Positions 1 to 5,658 of a DNA stretch of 7,095 nucleotides are shown piece by piece (within the stretch, counting starts at the first letter, position 1; each line of letters opens with the position of its first letter). The notes beneath the pieces are model-generated. The model searched no databases, was not told the DNA's origin, and was given only the letters and a program-made list of their open reading frames with translations. The DNA comes from an uncultured Actinoplanes sp. (GTDB lineage: Bacteria > Actinomycetota > Actinomycetes > Mycobacteriales > Micromonosporaceae), in the NCBI GenBank assembly GCA_934667465.1, contig CAKUMG010000285.1, positions 1 to 7,095 on the forward strand. The letters run 5' to 3'. The position numbers and the translations under genes are program-made.

Positions 1-396
1 GGCGTGCAGCCCGTCCTCCACGATCAGCAGGACGGCCTGCCCGGTCACGGCGCCGGCCAGCGCGACGGCGGCGTCCCGGCGCGAACCCCGCACGGCCACC
101 CCGAACAGCGCGACGACGTCGGCCACCAGCAGCGGGAGCAGCGCGTCGCCGGGGTAGATCAGCACCTGGCCGGGCAGCAAAATCGGCCCGAGCAGCGCCG
201 TCGCCGACGCGACCAGCGAAGCAGCCAGGGCCGCGCGCGCCCGGAAAGCCAGCGCGGCCACGACCACGGCCGCCACCGCGGCGCCCACGGCCAGCTCCCC
301 GGCGGCCGGATCCGTGGCGAGGGCGAGCCCCGGCCACCACAGCAGCTGGGCGGCGACGAGCAGCGCCGGTACCGACCAGAGGCGCGTACGGGACAT
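1..396 (-). CDS. Multi-pass membrane protein, N-terminal part (cut by window edge)
   Basis: The reverse strand is open from an ATG at 396 to the window edge, giving 132 residues without a stop. The protein begins MSRTRLWSVPALLVAAQLLW and is almost wholly hydrophobic. About five membrane segments can be drawn, near residues 7-27, 35-51, 54-75, 85-103 and 108-125, with short Arg-rich turns (RAR near 52-54, RGSRRD near 103-108). No catalytic motif lies in the visible part. The pattern of roughly five helices at the N-terminus, divergent from another membrane gene, is common in actinobacterial sensor histidine kinases whose kinase domain follows. That is a guess here, because the diagnostic part lies outside the window; it could equally be an uncharacterised integral membrane protein. 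No Shine-Dalgarno sequence precedes the ATG. A TACGCT hexamer (minus strand 410-405) ends 8 nt before it, suggesting a leaderless or very short-leader transcript. Confidence 0.6.
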   Translation of the reverse strand, partial: MSRTRLWSVPALLVAAQLLWWPGLALATDPAAGELAVGAAVAAVVVAALAFRARAALAASLVASATALLGPILLPGQVLIYPGDALLPLLVADVVALFGVAVRGSRRDAAVALAGAVTGQAVLLIVEDGLHA

Positions 397-485
397 GGGG
401 CCACAGCGTATATACCCTGGGGCAGAGGCCCGGGTCCGGCTCGGGCGGGATCCGCGCGGGGTGCCCGGGCCACGAGAATCGGTGC
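397..485. promoter_or_regulatory. Divergent promoter region between the membrane protein and CPBP genes
   Basis: This 89-nt gap separates two divergent genes, so both promoters should lie in it. On the plus strand GAGAAT (474-479) stands 6 nt before the ATG at 486. It has the key A at position 2 and T at position 6 of an actinobacterial -10 box, which would give a leaderless message. On the minus strand TACGCT (410-405) ends 8 nt before the ATG at 396. No good -35 hexamer is visible for either. The TATATA run at 409-414 is striking in such GC-rich DNA. Confidence 0.4.
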
Positions 486-1412
486 ATGACGATCCCGTAC
501 CACCGCCTCGCCCGCACCCCCGGCCACCGCTGGTGGCGGACCCTGCTGGGCACCCTGTTCGTGGTCGTCGCCGGGGTCGTTCTCATGGGGGCCGGCTATG
601 TCGTCGTGACGCTGGCCGCGCTGGCCGCCGGGCGGCCGGAGAACGCGGACGGGGACCCGAGCTTCGGGCCGCTCGCCGACCTGGCCGTGGGCTTCCTGTC
701 GATCGCCGTGCTGCTGCCCGTGACGCTGCTGGCGGCGCGCTGGATCCAGGGCCGGCCGGCCGGGGGCCTGTCCTCGGTGGCGGGGCGGCTGCGGTGGAAG
801 TGGCTGCTGACGTGCGTACCGGTGGCAGTGGTGTTTCTCGTTCTCTTCCTCACGCTGGCGTCGCTGCTGCCCGGCGGTGAGGTCGTCGAGGGCTCGGACA
901 CCCTGGCCGGCTGGGGTCCGTTCCTGGGCTCGCTGCTCGTGCTGCTGCTCGTGGTGCCGCTGCAGGCCGCGGCGGAGGAGTACCTGTGCCGCGGCTGGCT
1001 GCTGCAGGCGGCCGGTGCGTGGCTGCGCAGCCCGTGGATCCCGATCGTGCTGCAGGCGCTGGTGTTCGCCGCGCTGCACGGCTGGGGCACGCCGTGGGGG
1101 TTCGCCGACCTGTGCGCGTTCGGGGTCGTCGCGGGATGGCTGACCGTACGCACGGGTGGCCTGGAGGCGGCGATCGCGCTCCACGTCGTGAACAACCTGC
1201 TGTCCACCGCGCTCGCGGCGGCGTACGGGCAGCTCGCCCTGGACGAGACGGCGGCCGACCTGCCGTGGGAGCTGGTGGCGCTCGACGTGCCGATGCTGCT
1301 CGCCTACGCCGCGGTCATCCTCTGGCTGGCCCGCCGCCGACTTCCCGCCGGCTCGAGCGGAGGGCCGGCATGTGACGTGGTGTCACTGGGCGGGCCGGTC
1401 GCGGCGCGGTGA
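486..1412 (+). CDS. CPBP-family intramembrane metalloprotease (Abi/CAAX-protease-like)
   Basis: A 308-residue polytopic membrane protein. It carries the three CPBP signatures in order: the glutamate pair with downstream arginine (E164, E165, R169 in AAAEEYLCRGW), the FxxxH motif (F194 to H198 in FAALHGWG), and HxxxN (H233 to N237 in LHVVNN). These residues are the proposed metal and catalytic site of the family, which includes Rce1-type CAAX prenyl proteases and bacterial Abi proteins. Hydrophobic segments lie near residues 20-47, 63-86, 106-128, 146-162, 184-198, 205-221 and 267-283. Length is normal for actinobacterial members. The ATG at 486 lacks a clear Shine-Dalgarno sequence but has a -10-like hexamer 6 nt upstream. 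The GPP34 gene starts 9 nt after its stop, so the two are probably co-transcribed. The true substrate is unknown; bacterial members have been linked to bacteriocin self-immunity and membrane-protein processing, and nothing nearby shows which applies. Confidence 0.9.
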   Translation: MTIPYHRLARTPGHRWWRTLLGTLFVVVAGVVLMGAGYVVVTLAALAAGRPENADGDPSFGPLADLAVGFLSIAVLLPVTLLAARWIQGRPAGGLSSVAGRLRWKWLLTCVPVAVVFLVLFLTLASLLPGGEVVEGSDTLAGWGPFLGSLLVLLLVVPLQAAAEEYLCRGWLLQAAGAWLRSPWIPIVLQALVFAALHGWGTPWGFADLCAFGVVAGWLTVRTGGLEAAIALHVVNNLLSTALAAAYGQLALDETAADLPWELVALDVPMLLAYAAVILWLARRRLPAGSSGGPACDVVSLGGPVAAR

Positions 1413-1421
1413 AATGGGGTC

Positions 1422-2108
1422 ATGCAGAACGAGATGCTGATCGTCGAGGACCTGACCCTGCTGCTGCTCGATGACGAGACCGGGACGCCGTCCGCCGCCG
1501 GGACGCTGCACTACACGCTCGGTGGGGCGCTTCTCGTGGAGCTGGCGCTGCTCGGCCGGGTCGAGACGGAGGAGGGCACCTGGCTGCAGGGCCTCAAGGT
1601 GCGCGCGGCCGGGGACGGGCCGCTGCCCGACCCGCTGCTGCAGGCCGCTTTCGATCAGGTGGCGCGCAAGCCGCGGGGGGTGCAGGCGACGCTGCTCGAC
1701 ATCGGGGCGGGTCTGCTCAAGCCCGTGACCGAGCGGCTCATCGAGCGCGGTCACATCCGCCGGGAGAGCAGGAAGGTGCTGGGCCTGTTCAACGTGACCC
1801 GGACGCCGGCGGGCGACACCGGGCACGAGGCGGAGCTGCGGCAGCGGGTGCGGGCCGCGCTGGTCGACGGGGTGGAGCCCGACGCGCGTACGGCCGCGGT
1901 CATCGCCCTGGTCTCCGCGAGCGGCGCCCTGCCGTCGCTGCGGCCGGCGCTGGCGTGGTCGTCCACGGTGGCCCGGCGCGCGAAGGAGTTCGAGCAGGGC
2001 AACTGGGGCGCGAAGGCCGTCGGTGACGCGGTCAGCCAGGCCGCCGCGGCCATCGCCGCCGCGAGCGCCGTCACGGCCGTCACGGTGATCACCACGACGG
2101 GGAGCTAA
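1422..2108 (+). CDS. GPP34 / GOLPH3-domain protein
   Basis: A 228-residue protein with the GPP34 (GOLPH3/Vps74) fold signature. Residues 6-21 carry LIVEDLTLLLLDDETG, followed by the LGGALLVELALLGRV helix (33-47), a basic segment (KPRGVQ, 83-88) and the ERLIERGHIRRESRKVLGLF stretch (104-123), which matches the region before and into the membrane-inserting hairpin of the eukaryotic protein. The last 26 residues (203-228) are Ala/Val/Thr-rich and could lie on or in a membrane. Human GOLPH3 binds phosphatidylinositol 4-phosphate and tethers glycosyltransferases in the Golgi. The bacterial homologues, frequent in actinomycetes, have no settled function. Recalled alignment suggests the lipid-headgroup residues are not kept (see findings). 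The ATG at 1422 follows the CPBP stop by 9 nt with only a weak GGGG as ribosome site. Its stop overlaps the stop of the convergent amidohydrolase gene. Confidence 0.88.
   Translation: MQNEMLIVEDLTLLLLDDETGTPSAAGTLHYTLGGALLVELALLGRVETEEGTWLQGLKVRAAGDGPLPDPLLQAAFDQVARKPRGVQATLLDIGAGLLKPVTERLIERGHIRRESRKVLGLFNVTRTPAGDTGHEAELRQRVRAALVDGVEPDARTAAVIALVSASGALPSLRPALAWSSTVARRAKEFEQGNWGAKAVGDAVSQAAAAIAAASAVTAVTVITTTGS
2105..2108. other. Convergent stop-codon overlap
   Basis: The bases CTAA serve two genes at once. TAA on the plus strand (2106-2108) ends the GPP34 gene, and TAG on the minus strand (2107-2105) ends the amidohydrolase gene. There is therefore no room for a terminator between the two operons, and their transcripts probably run into each other's coding regions. 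Confidence 0.9.
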
Positions 2109-2908
2109 GGGATTTGGGCGGTGGCGAGCGAGCCGGCGAACCCGGCCGGGCTCAGATCGAGCCCGCCGGGGACCACAGTCCGGCCGGGATGGTCGGGATC
2201 GGTCATGGTGGCCAGCACCTCGGCGGGGGACAGCCCCGCCGACTGCAGCGCCCGGAGTTCGCGCGGGTTGACCCCGAGCGGCTGCGGGCCGTTGCCGAGG
2301 TCGGTGCCGTAGCGCACCCGGCCGCCGTGCGAGAGGAATCTCCGCAGGTTGTCGACGGCGATCGACAGAGAAGAGGCGCCGTGGATCGCCAGCGTGCTGA
2401 TCCACGTCATGCCCGCGTCGGCGCACGCCCGCACCACGCCGTCGTCCAGCAGTGCTGTCCACGGCGTGTGGGCCAGCATGTCGGCGCCGGCGGAAAGGGC
2501 GGCTTCGACCGTTCCCGGCCCCTCGGCGTGCACCACCACGGGCAGCGAGTGCGAGTGAGCGGCCGCGACCAGGGCGGCCAGGGTCGCGGGCGGCAGCATC
2601 GGGCCGCCCGCATGCGCCGTCACCTTGATCAGGGAGACGCCGGCCGCCGCGAGACCCGAAACGGCGTCGCCGGGGTCGTCCACGACGAGCCAGCTGCCGG
2701 CCGGCGCCCAGGAGCGGTCGGAAGGATATCCGCCCGGTGCGATCAAAAACGGACCCGCATACCGCGCGACCACCGGGCCGAACCCGCGTACGGCCGTGAG
2801 CTCCCCGCCGAGGTCCCACACCGCCGAGATGCCCCCGGCGGACAGCGCCGCCACGTCGATGAGCTGGGTGTGCACGTGCGCGTCGACGAGCGCGGGCAGG
2901 AGCGTCAC
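2105..2908 (-). CDS. Short metal-dependent amidohydrolase
   Basis: A 267-residue member of the amidohydrolase superfamily with a full set of metal-binding positions: the HxH pair of strand 1 (H11, H13 in VDAHVHT), a candidate carboxylated lysine (K95 in SLIKVTAH), H127 (VVVHAEG), H147 (MLAHTPW) and D203 (RYGTDLGNG). This layout resembles the imidazolonepropionase/prolidase-like branch. The GTG start at 2908 shares four bases (GTGA) with the kynureninase stop, which indicates translational coupling and settles the start; reading further upstream gives only Arg/Ala-rich antisense of kynureninase. Most such enzymes have about 50 residues before the HxH that build a small beta-sandwich; these are missing here, and the C-terminal strands also look short. 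The substrate is unknown. The coupling suggests a kynurenine- or anthranilate-related amide or ring, an inference from position only. The gene ends in TAG, overlapping the GPP34 stop by 4 nt. Confidence 0.85.
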   Translation of the reverse strand: MTLLPALVDAHVHTQLIDVAALSAGGISAVWDLGGELTAVRGFGPVVARYAGPFLIAPGGYPSDRSWAPAGSWLVVDDPGDAVSGLAAAGVSLIKVTAHAGGPMLPPATLAALVAAAHSHSLPVVVHAEGPGTVEAALSAGADMLAHTPWTALLDDGVVRACADAGMTWISTLAIHGASSLSIAVDNLRRFLSHGGRVRYGTDLGNGPQPLGVNPRELRALQSAGLSPAEVLATMTDPDHPGRTVVPGGLDLSPAGFAGSLATAQIP

Positions 2909-4113
2909 GCGAGCAGATCCCGCAGCGTACGCAGCCCGTCGTGCACCTCGGCGAAGCTGGTGCTCAGCGGCGCCGGCCCGATCCGCAGCCCGTCCGGCCG
3001 CCGGTAGTCGGGGATCACCCCGGCCGCCCACAGCGGCTCGAGCAGCGCCTCGAACCCGGGCCGCCGCAGCGTCACGTGCCCGCCGCGCCGCGCCGGGTCC
3101 CGCGGCCCGGCCACCTCGACGCCGAGCGGGGCCAGCCACTCGTCGGCCAGCCGCAGCGCGTAGTCGGTGAGCCGCAGCGACTTGCGGCGCACCGCGGCGA
3201 TGCCGGCCTCCTCGAGCAGGTCCAGGTTCGCGTCCAGCGGCACCATGCCCAGGATCGGCGGGGTGCCGCTGAGCAGCGCGCGGATGCCCGGCGCCGGCTC
3301 GTAGCCCGGGCCCATCTCGAACGACGCGCGGTGCCCCATCCAGCCCCAGATCGGCTGGCGGATCCCGGGCTGCAGATCACTGCGGACGTACGCGAACGCG
3401 GGCGCCCCCGGTCCGCCGTTGAGGTACTTGTACGTGCACCCGACCGCCAGGTCCGCCCGCCACGCGTCCAGCTCGACCTCCACCGAGCCCACCGAGTGCG
3501 ACAGGTCCCAGAGCGTCAGCGCCCCGGCGGCGTGGGCGGCGTCGTTGATCGCGGCGGCGTCGGCGAGCCACCCCGAGCGGTAGGCGACGTGGCTCAGCAG
3601 CACCAGCGCCGTGTCGCCGTCCACCGCCGCGGCGACCTGCTCGGGCGTGATCCCGGCCTCGGGGTCGGTGGTGACCCAGCGCAGGGTCAGCCCGCGCTCT
3701 GCGGCGATGCCCTCGAGCAGGTAGCGGTCGGTCGGGAAGTTGTCCGTGTCGAGCACCACCGTGCGGCGGCCGGGCCGGGCGTCGACGGCCGCGCGGGCCA
3801 GCTTGTAGAGCAGCACCGACGTGGAGTCGGCGACCACGACCTGCCCGGGCGCCGCGCCCAGGGCCACCGTGCCGAGCCGGTCGCCCAGCCGCTGCGGCCA
3901 CTCCAGCCAGCCGTCGGTCCAGCCCCGGATCAGCCGGCCCGCCCACTGCTCGCGGACGAACGCGTCGAGGCGCTCGGCGGTGGCGCGCAGCGGGCGGCCC
4001 AGCGAGTTGCCGTCCAGGTAGGCGATGACGTCGGTGCCCTCGGGCGTCAGGAACCGCTCCCGCAGGGCTCCCAGCTCGTCGGAGGCATCCAGCTCGGTGT
4101 AGTCCAGGTCCAC
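2905..4113 (-). CDS. kynU: Kynureninase
   Basis: A PLP enzyme that cleaves L-kynurenine to anthranilate and L-alanine (and 3-hydroxykynurenine likewise) in tryptophan breakdown. The 402-residue length is usual for bacterial kynureninase. Visible family marks are YLDGNSLGRP (32-41), the WAGRLIRGW segment (57-65), NFPTDRYLLEG (125-135), the PLP-contact aspartate in LWDLSHSVGS (D203), the Schiff-base lysine in GCTYKYLNGGPGAP (K229, after Y228), WGWMGH (256-261), SGTPPIL (282-288) and the C-terminal DGLRIGPAPL (374-383, with the expected carboxylate-binding Arg377). The start is taken as GTG at 4113, since the protein then begins a few residues before the conserved helix and 15 nt after the stop of the upstream YchJ-like gene. 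No tryptophan dioxygenase (kynA) or known-type formamidase (kynB) lies in the window. The downstream amidohydrolase overlaps its stop. Confidence 0.95.
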   Translation of the reverse strand: MDLDYTELDASDELGALRERFLTPEGTDVIAYLDGNSLGRPLRATAERLDAFVREQWAGRLIRGWTDGWLEWPQRLGDRLGTVALGAAPGQVVVADSTSVLLYKLARAAVDARPGRRTVVLDTDNFPTDRYLLEGIAAERGLTLRWVTTDPEAGITPEQVAAAVDGDTALVLLSHVAYRSGWLADAAAINDAAHAAGALTLWDLSHSVGSVEVELDAWRADLAVGCTYKYLNGGPGAPAFAYVRSDLQPGIRQPIWGWMGHRASFEMGPGYEPAPGIRALLSGTPPILGMVPLDANLDLLEEAGIAAVRRKSLRLTDYALRLADEWLAPLGVEVAGPRDPARRGGHVTLRRPGFEALLEPLWAAGVIPDYRRPDGLRIGPAPLSTSFAEVHDGLRTLRDLLA

Positions 4114-4128
4114 ACCCGCGAGCGTAGG

Positions 4129-4578
4129 TCAGATGTTGGCGAGCGTGCCGTCCCCGAGGATCGGCCCCCAGTAGACCCATCGCCCGTCGTGGCGCACGAA
4201 CCGGCTGCGCTCCTGCATCTCGCCGGCCGTCCCGTGGTCGCGGAAGTGCGCCTTGAACTCGACCTGCCCCTCGGCGTCGAAGAGGCCGCCGCCGACCGTG
4301 TCGAGGACCTCCAGGCGCAGCCAGCGCAGCTGCGCGTCGGGCTCGATCTCGGCCGGGCGGGTGTCGGGGTGCCACGAGGAGAGCACGTAGTCGGCGTTGT
4401 CCAGGGCGAACGCGGCATAGCGCGAGCGCATGAGCGCCTCGGCCGTCGCCGGCGGGCGGCCGGCGTGGGCGGTGCCGCAGCACTGCTCGTACGCCGTGCC
4501 GAGCCCGCAGGGGCAGCTCATGGACTGGTCCGCGACCGCTTTCGCCGCGGGCCGGCGGCGCGTTGCACGTTTGGCCAT
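4129..4578 (-). CDS. YchJ-family (UPF0225) SEC-C motif protein
   Basis: A 149-residue protein whose N-terminal zinc-binding SEC-C motif reads CPCGLGTAYEQCC, with candidate ligands C22, C24, C33 and C34. The rest matches the YchJ/UPF0225 family: ALMRSRYAAFALDNADYVL (48-66), the WHP at 69-71, EFKAHFRD (107-114) and a closing MQERSRFVRHDGRWVYWG (121-138), an NTF2-like small domain. No biochemical role is established for the family; SEC-C motifs elsewhere bind zinc and mediate protein contacts, as in SecA. The first 19 residues are basic (KRATRRR) and precede the M20 at which shorter family members begin. The ATG at 4578 is preferred because GGGGAAG lies 9 nt upstream (minus strand 4594-4588). 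It starts 4 nt after the MerR stop and ends 15 nt before kynureninase, so it sits inside the operon. Confidence 0.88.
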   Translation of the reverse strand: MAKRATRRRPAAKAVADQSMSCPCGLGTAYEQCCGTAHAGRPPATAEALMRSRYAAFALDNADYVLSSWHPDTRPAEIEPDAQLRWLRLEVLDTVGGGLFDAEGQVEFKAHFRDHGTAGEMQERSRFVRHDGRWVYWGPILGDGTLANI

Positions 4579-4582
4579 CCGC

Positions 4583-4957
4583 CTATTCTTCCCCGCCCGC
4601 CGCGTCGAGTGACCGGTAGTACCGGATCTTCTCGCGGATGTGCGCCCGCTGCATGATCAGCTCGTCGATCCGGTTGCTCACGTCGGCGTCGTGGTCCTCG
4701 AGCAGCTGCCGGCGCTCGGCGGTGGTGGCGGCGTCCTTGCTCAGCTCGGCGTAGCGGCGCATCTGCGCGATCGGCATCCCGGTGTCCCGCAGGCAGCGCA
4801 GGATGCCCAGCCAGGCCACGTCGTCGTCGTCGAAGACGCGGCGCCCGCCCGGGGTGCGCGCGATGCCGCCGAGCAGCCCGATCCGCTCGTAGTAGCGCAG
4901 GGTGTCGAGGGTGAAGCCGGTCTTGTCCGCGGTCTCGCCCGGTGAATACGTCGGCAT
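4583..4957 (-). CDS. MerR-family transcriptional regulator, AdhR/NmlR-like
   Basis: A 124-residue MerR-type activator/repressor. The winged-helix DNA-binding domain fills residues 1-70: TPGETADKTGFT-like start (MPTYSPGETA), LDTLRYYERIGLL (18-30), TPGGRRVFDDDDVAWLGILRC (35-55) and LRDTGMPIAQMRRYAEL (56-72). Then comes a coiled-coil dimerisation helix (80-116) and no separate effector domain. A single cysteine, C55, sits where Bacillus subtilis AdhR, an aldehyde-responsive regulator, has its sensing Cys52. There is no metal-binding CxxC-type C-terminus as in the metal sensors. The frame stays open to an ATG at 5035, but MPTYSPG at 4957 is the family's normal beginning and has CAGAAT (4969-4964) 6 nt before it, fitting a leaderless start. 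It heads the operon with the YchJ, kynureninase and amidohydrolase genes and is the likely autoregulator. Ligand is unknown. Confidence 0.9.
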   Translation of the reverse strand: MPTYSPGETADKTGFTLDTLRYYERIGLLGGIARTPGGRRVFDDDDVAWLGILRCLRDTGMPIAQMRRYAELSKDAATTAERRQLLEDHDADVSNRIDELIMQRAHIREKIRYYRSLDAAGGEE

Positions 4958-5050
4958 GCGTCGATTCTGCGCCCGGGCGGCGGTCGCGCGAAGCCCCGAT
5001 CCCACGGCCGCGCCGCCGCACATCGCGCCGCGCACCGCGTACGGGGGGAG
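4958..5050 (-). promoter_or_regulatory. Likely promoter region of the MerR-led operon
   Basis: These 93 nt separate the MCP-like gene (stop at 5051) from the MerR start on the same strand. CAGAAT on the minus strand (4969-4964) ends 6 nt before the ATG, matching the -10 position of a leaderless gene. Four of its six bases agree with TATAAT, including the key A and final T. No clear -35, no convincing MerR-type dyad with long spacer and no T-tailed hairpin for the MCP gene was found by eye. Confidence 0.35.
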
Positions 5051-5512
5051 TCAGTAGTTCTGTTGTTCCGCCGCGATCTCGTTGATCACCTGCTGGCAGC
5101 GGTCCAGCTCGGCGATGAGCGTCTGCATCTCCTCGATGGCCGACACCGCGCTGCGGGTGCCCTCGCGGATGCCGGAGACCTGCCCGCCGATCTCGCTGGT
5201 GGCGGTCGCGGTCTCGTTCGCGAGATCCTTGACCTCGCTGGCCACCACGGCGAACCCGCGGCCGGACTCGCCCGCCCGGGCCGCCTCGATCGTCGCGTTG
5301 AGGGCGAGCAGGTTGGTCTGCTTGGCGATGGTGGCGATCAGCTCGACGACCTTGCCGATCTCGGTGCTCGCGGTCTCCAGCTTCTGGATCACGGTGACCG
5401 CGGTCTCCGCCGCGCTGACCGCCGAGCGGGTGGCCGTGGCCATGTCTCCGCTGATGTCGGCGAGCCGCCGGACGGACTGCCGGTTGCCGCTGTCCCACTG
5501 CGTGTCGGTCAT
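5051..5512 (-). CDS. Minimal soluble MCP signalling-domain protein
   Basis: A 153-residue protein made almost only of the methyl-accepting chemotaxis protein cytoplasmic hairpin. The highly conserved tip is intact: [20 protein letters not shown] (62-81) then [20 protein letters not shown] (82-101). This region binds CheA and CheW in ordinary receptors. The arms on each side of the turn (near residues 80-82) are about 72-79 residues, or roughly ten heptads, shorter than the usual receptor signalling domains. There is no signal peptide, membrane helix, HAMP domain, sensor domain or C-terminal CheR-docking pentapeptide (it ends EQQNY). The ATG at 5512 has a strong GAAGGGGG site (minus strand 5524-5517), so the short form is a designed start. 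No che genes are in the window. It may be a cytosolic accessory receptor or a decoy for CheA/CheW; a degenerate remnant is less likely given the clean frame and ribosome site. Confidence 0.85.
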   Translation of the reverse strand: MTDTQWDSGNRQSVRRLADISGDMATATRSAVSAAETAVTVIQKLETASTEIGKVVELIATIAKQTNLLALNATIEAARAGESGRGFAVVASEVKDLANETATATSEIGGQVSGIREGTRSAVSAIEEMQTLIAELDRCQQVINEIAAEQQNY

Positions 5513-5635
5513 CGCGCCCCCTTCGTCGTACCTTCACACCCTGGATCGGGCGTTCGCGGGCATTTCAGAGTTCCTTCGGCGCATTTCGCAAGACCAAGCA
5601 CTGCGATGCCGTACGCCGCAAGCACCGGTCCCGTT

Positions 5636-5643
5636 CTTGCAAG
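5636..5643. promoter_or_regulatory. Candidate LacI-family operator CTTGCAAG
   Basis: CTTGCAAG is a perfect 8-nt palindrome centred about 25 bases before the LacI GTG start and just upstream of its -10. LacI-family repressors bind small palindromes, and CTTGC-type repeats are described for actinobacterial maltose and amylase promoters. The placement would allow autoregulation. Further half-sites lie 21 and about 50 bases upstream. Confidence 0.45.
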
Positions 5644-5652
5644 CATCTGCCG

Positions 5653-5658
5653 TACGAT
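5653..5658 (+). promoter_or_regulatory. -10 element of leaderless LacI gene
   Basis: TACGAT fits the actinobacterial TANNNT -10 box, and exactly six bases (TCCGAC) separate it from the GTG at 5665. Transcription would then begin at or within a base or so of the start codon. No Shine-Dalgarno sequence exists in front of the GTG, which supports leaderless translation. A -35 at the usual distance (around 5630-5635) is poor. Confidence 0.55.

Noticed and set aside
159..1184. Minus-strand open frame spanning the CPBP gene and part of the divergent membrane gene
   Set aside because: It runs through the divergent promoter region, has a low-complexity Arg/Gln/Pro composition and conflicts with two better-supported genes.
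1383..2819. Very long open frame on the minus strand across the GPP34 gene and the amidohydrolase gene
   Set aside because: The translation is Arg/Gly/Pro-rich with no domain signature and lies opposite or out of frame with well-recognised genes. Such shadows are routine at this GC content.
2909..3139. N-terminal extension of the amidohydrolase into the kynureninase gene
   Set aside because: The frame is open but encodes only Arg/Ala-rich residues, with none of the hydrophobic strands expected for the missing sandwich domain. The GTGA overlap is a far better start.
2941..4656. 571-codon plus-strand open frame opposite kynureninase and the YchJ gene
   Set aside because: It is the complement of strong genes on the minus strand. 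Its composition (Arg, Gln, Val, Pro) is that of a high-GC antisense frame, and it has no recognisable motif.
4958..5035. Longer MerR form starting at ATG 5035
   Set aside because: The extra 26 residues are Ala/Gly/Arg-rich with no family match. MerR proteins of this type start right before the first helix, which agrees with the ATG at 4957.
5575..5580. FliA-type motility promoter for the MCP-like gene
   Set aside because: GCCGAA is present on the minus strand, but I find no CTCA-like -35 at 15-17 nt. A six-base word alone is not enough, so it is kept only as a remark in a finding.
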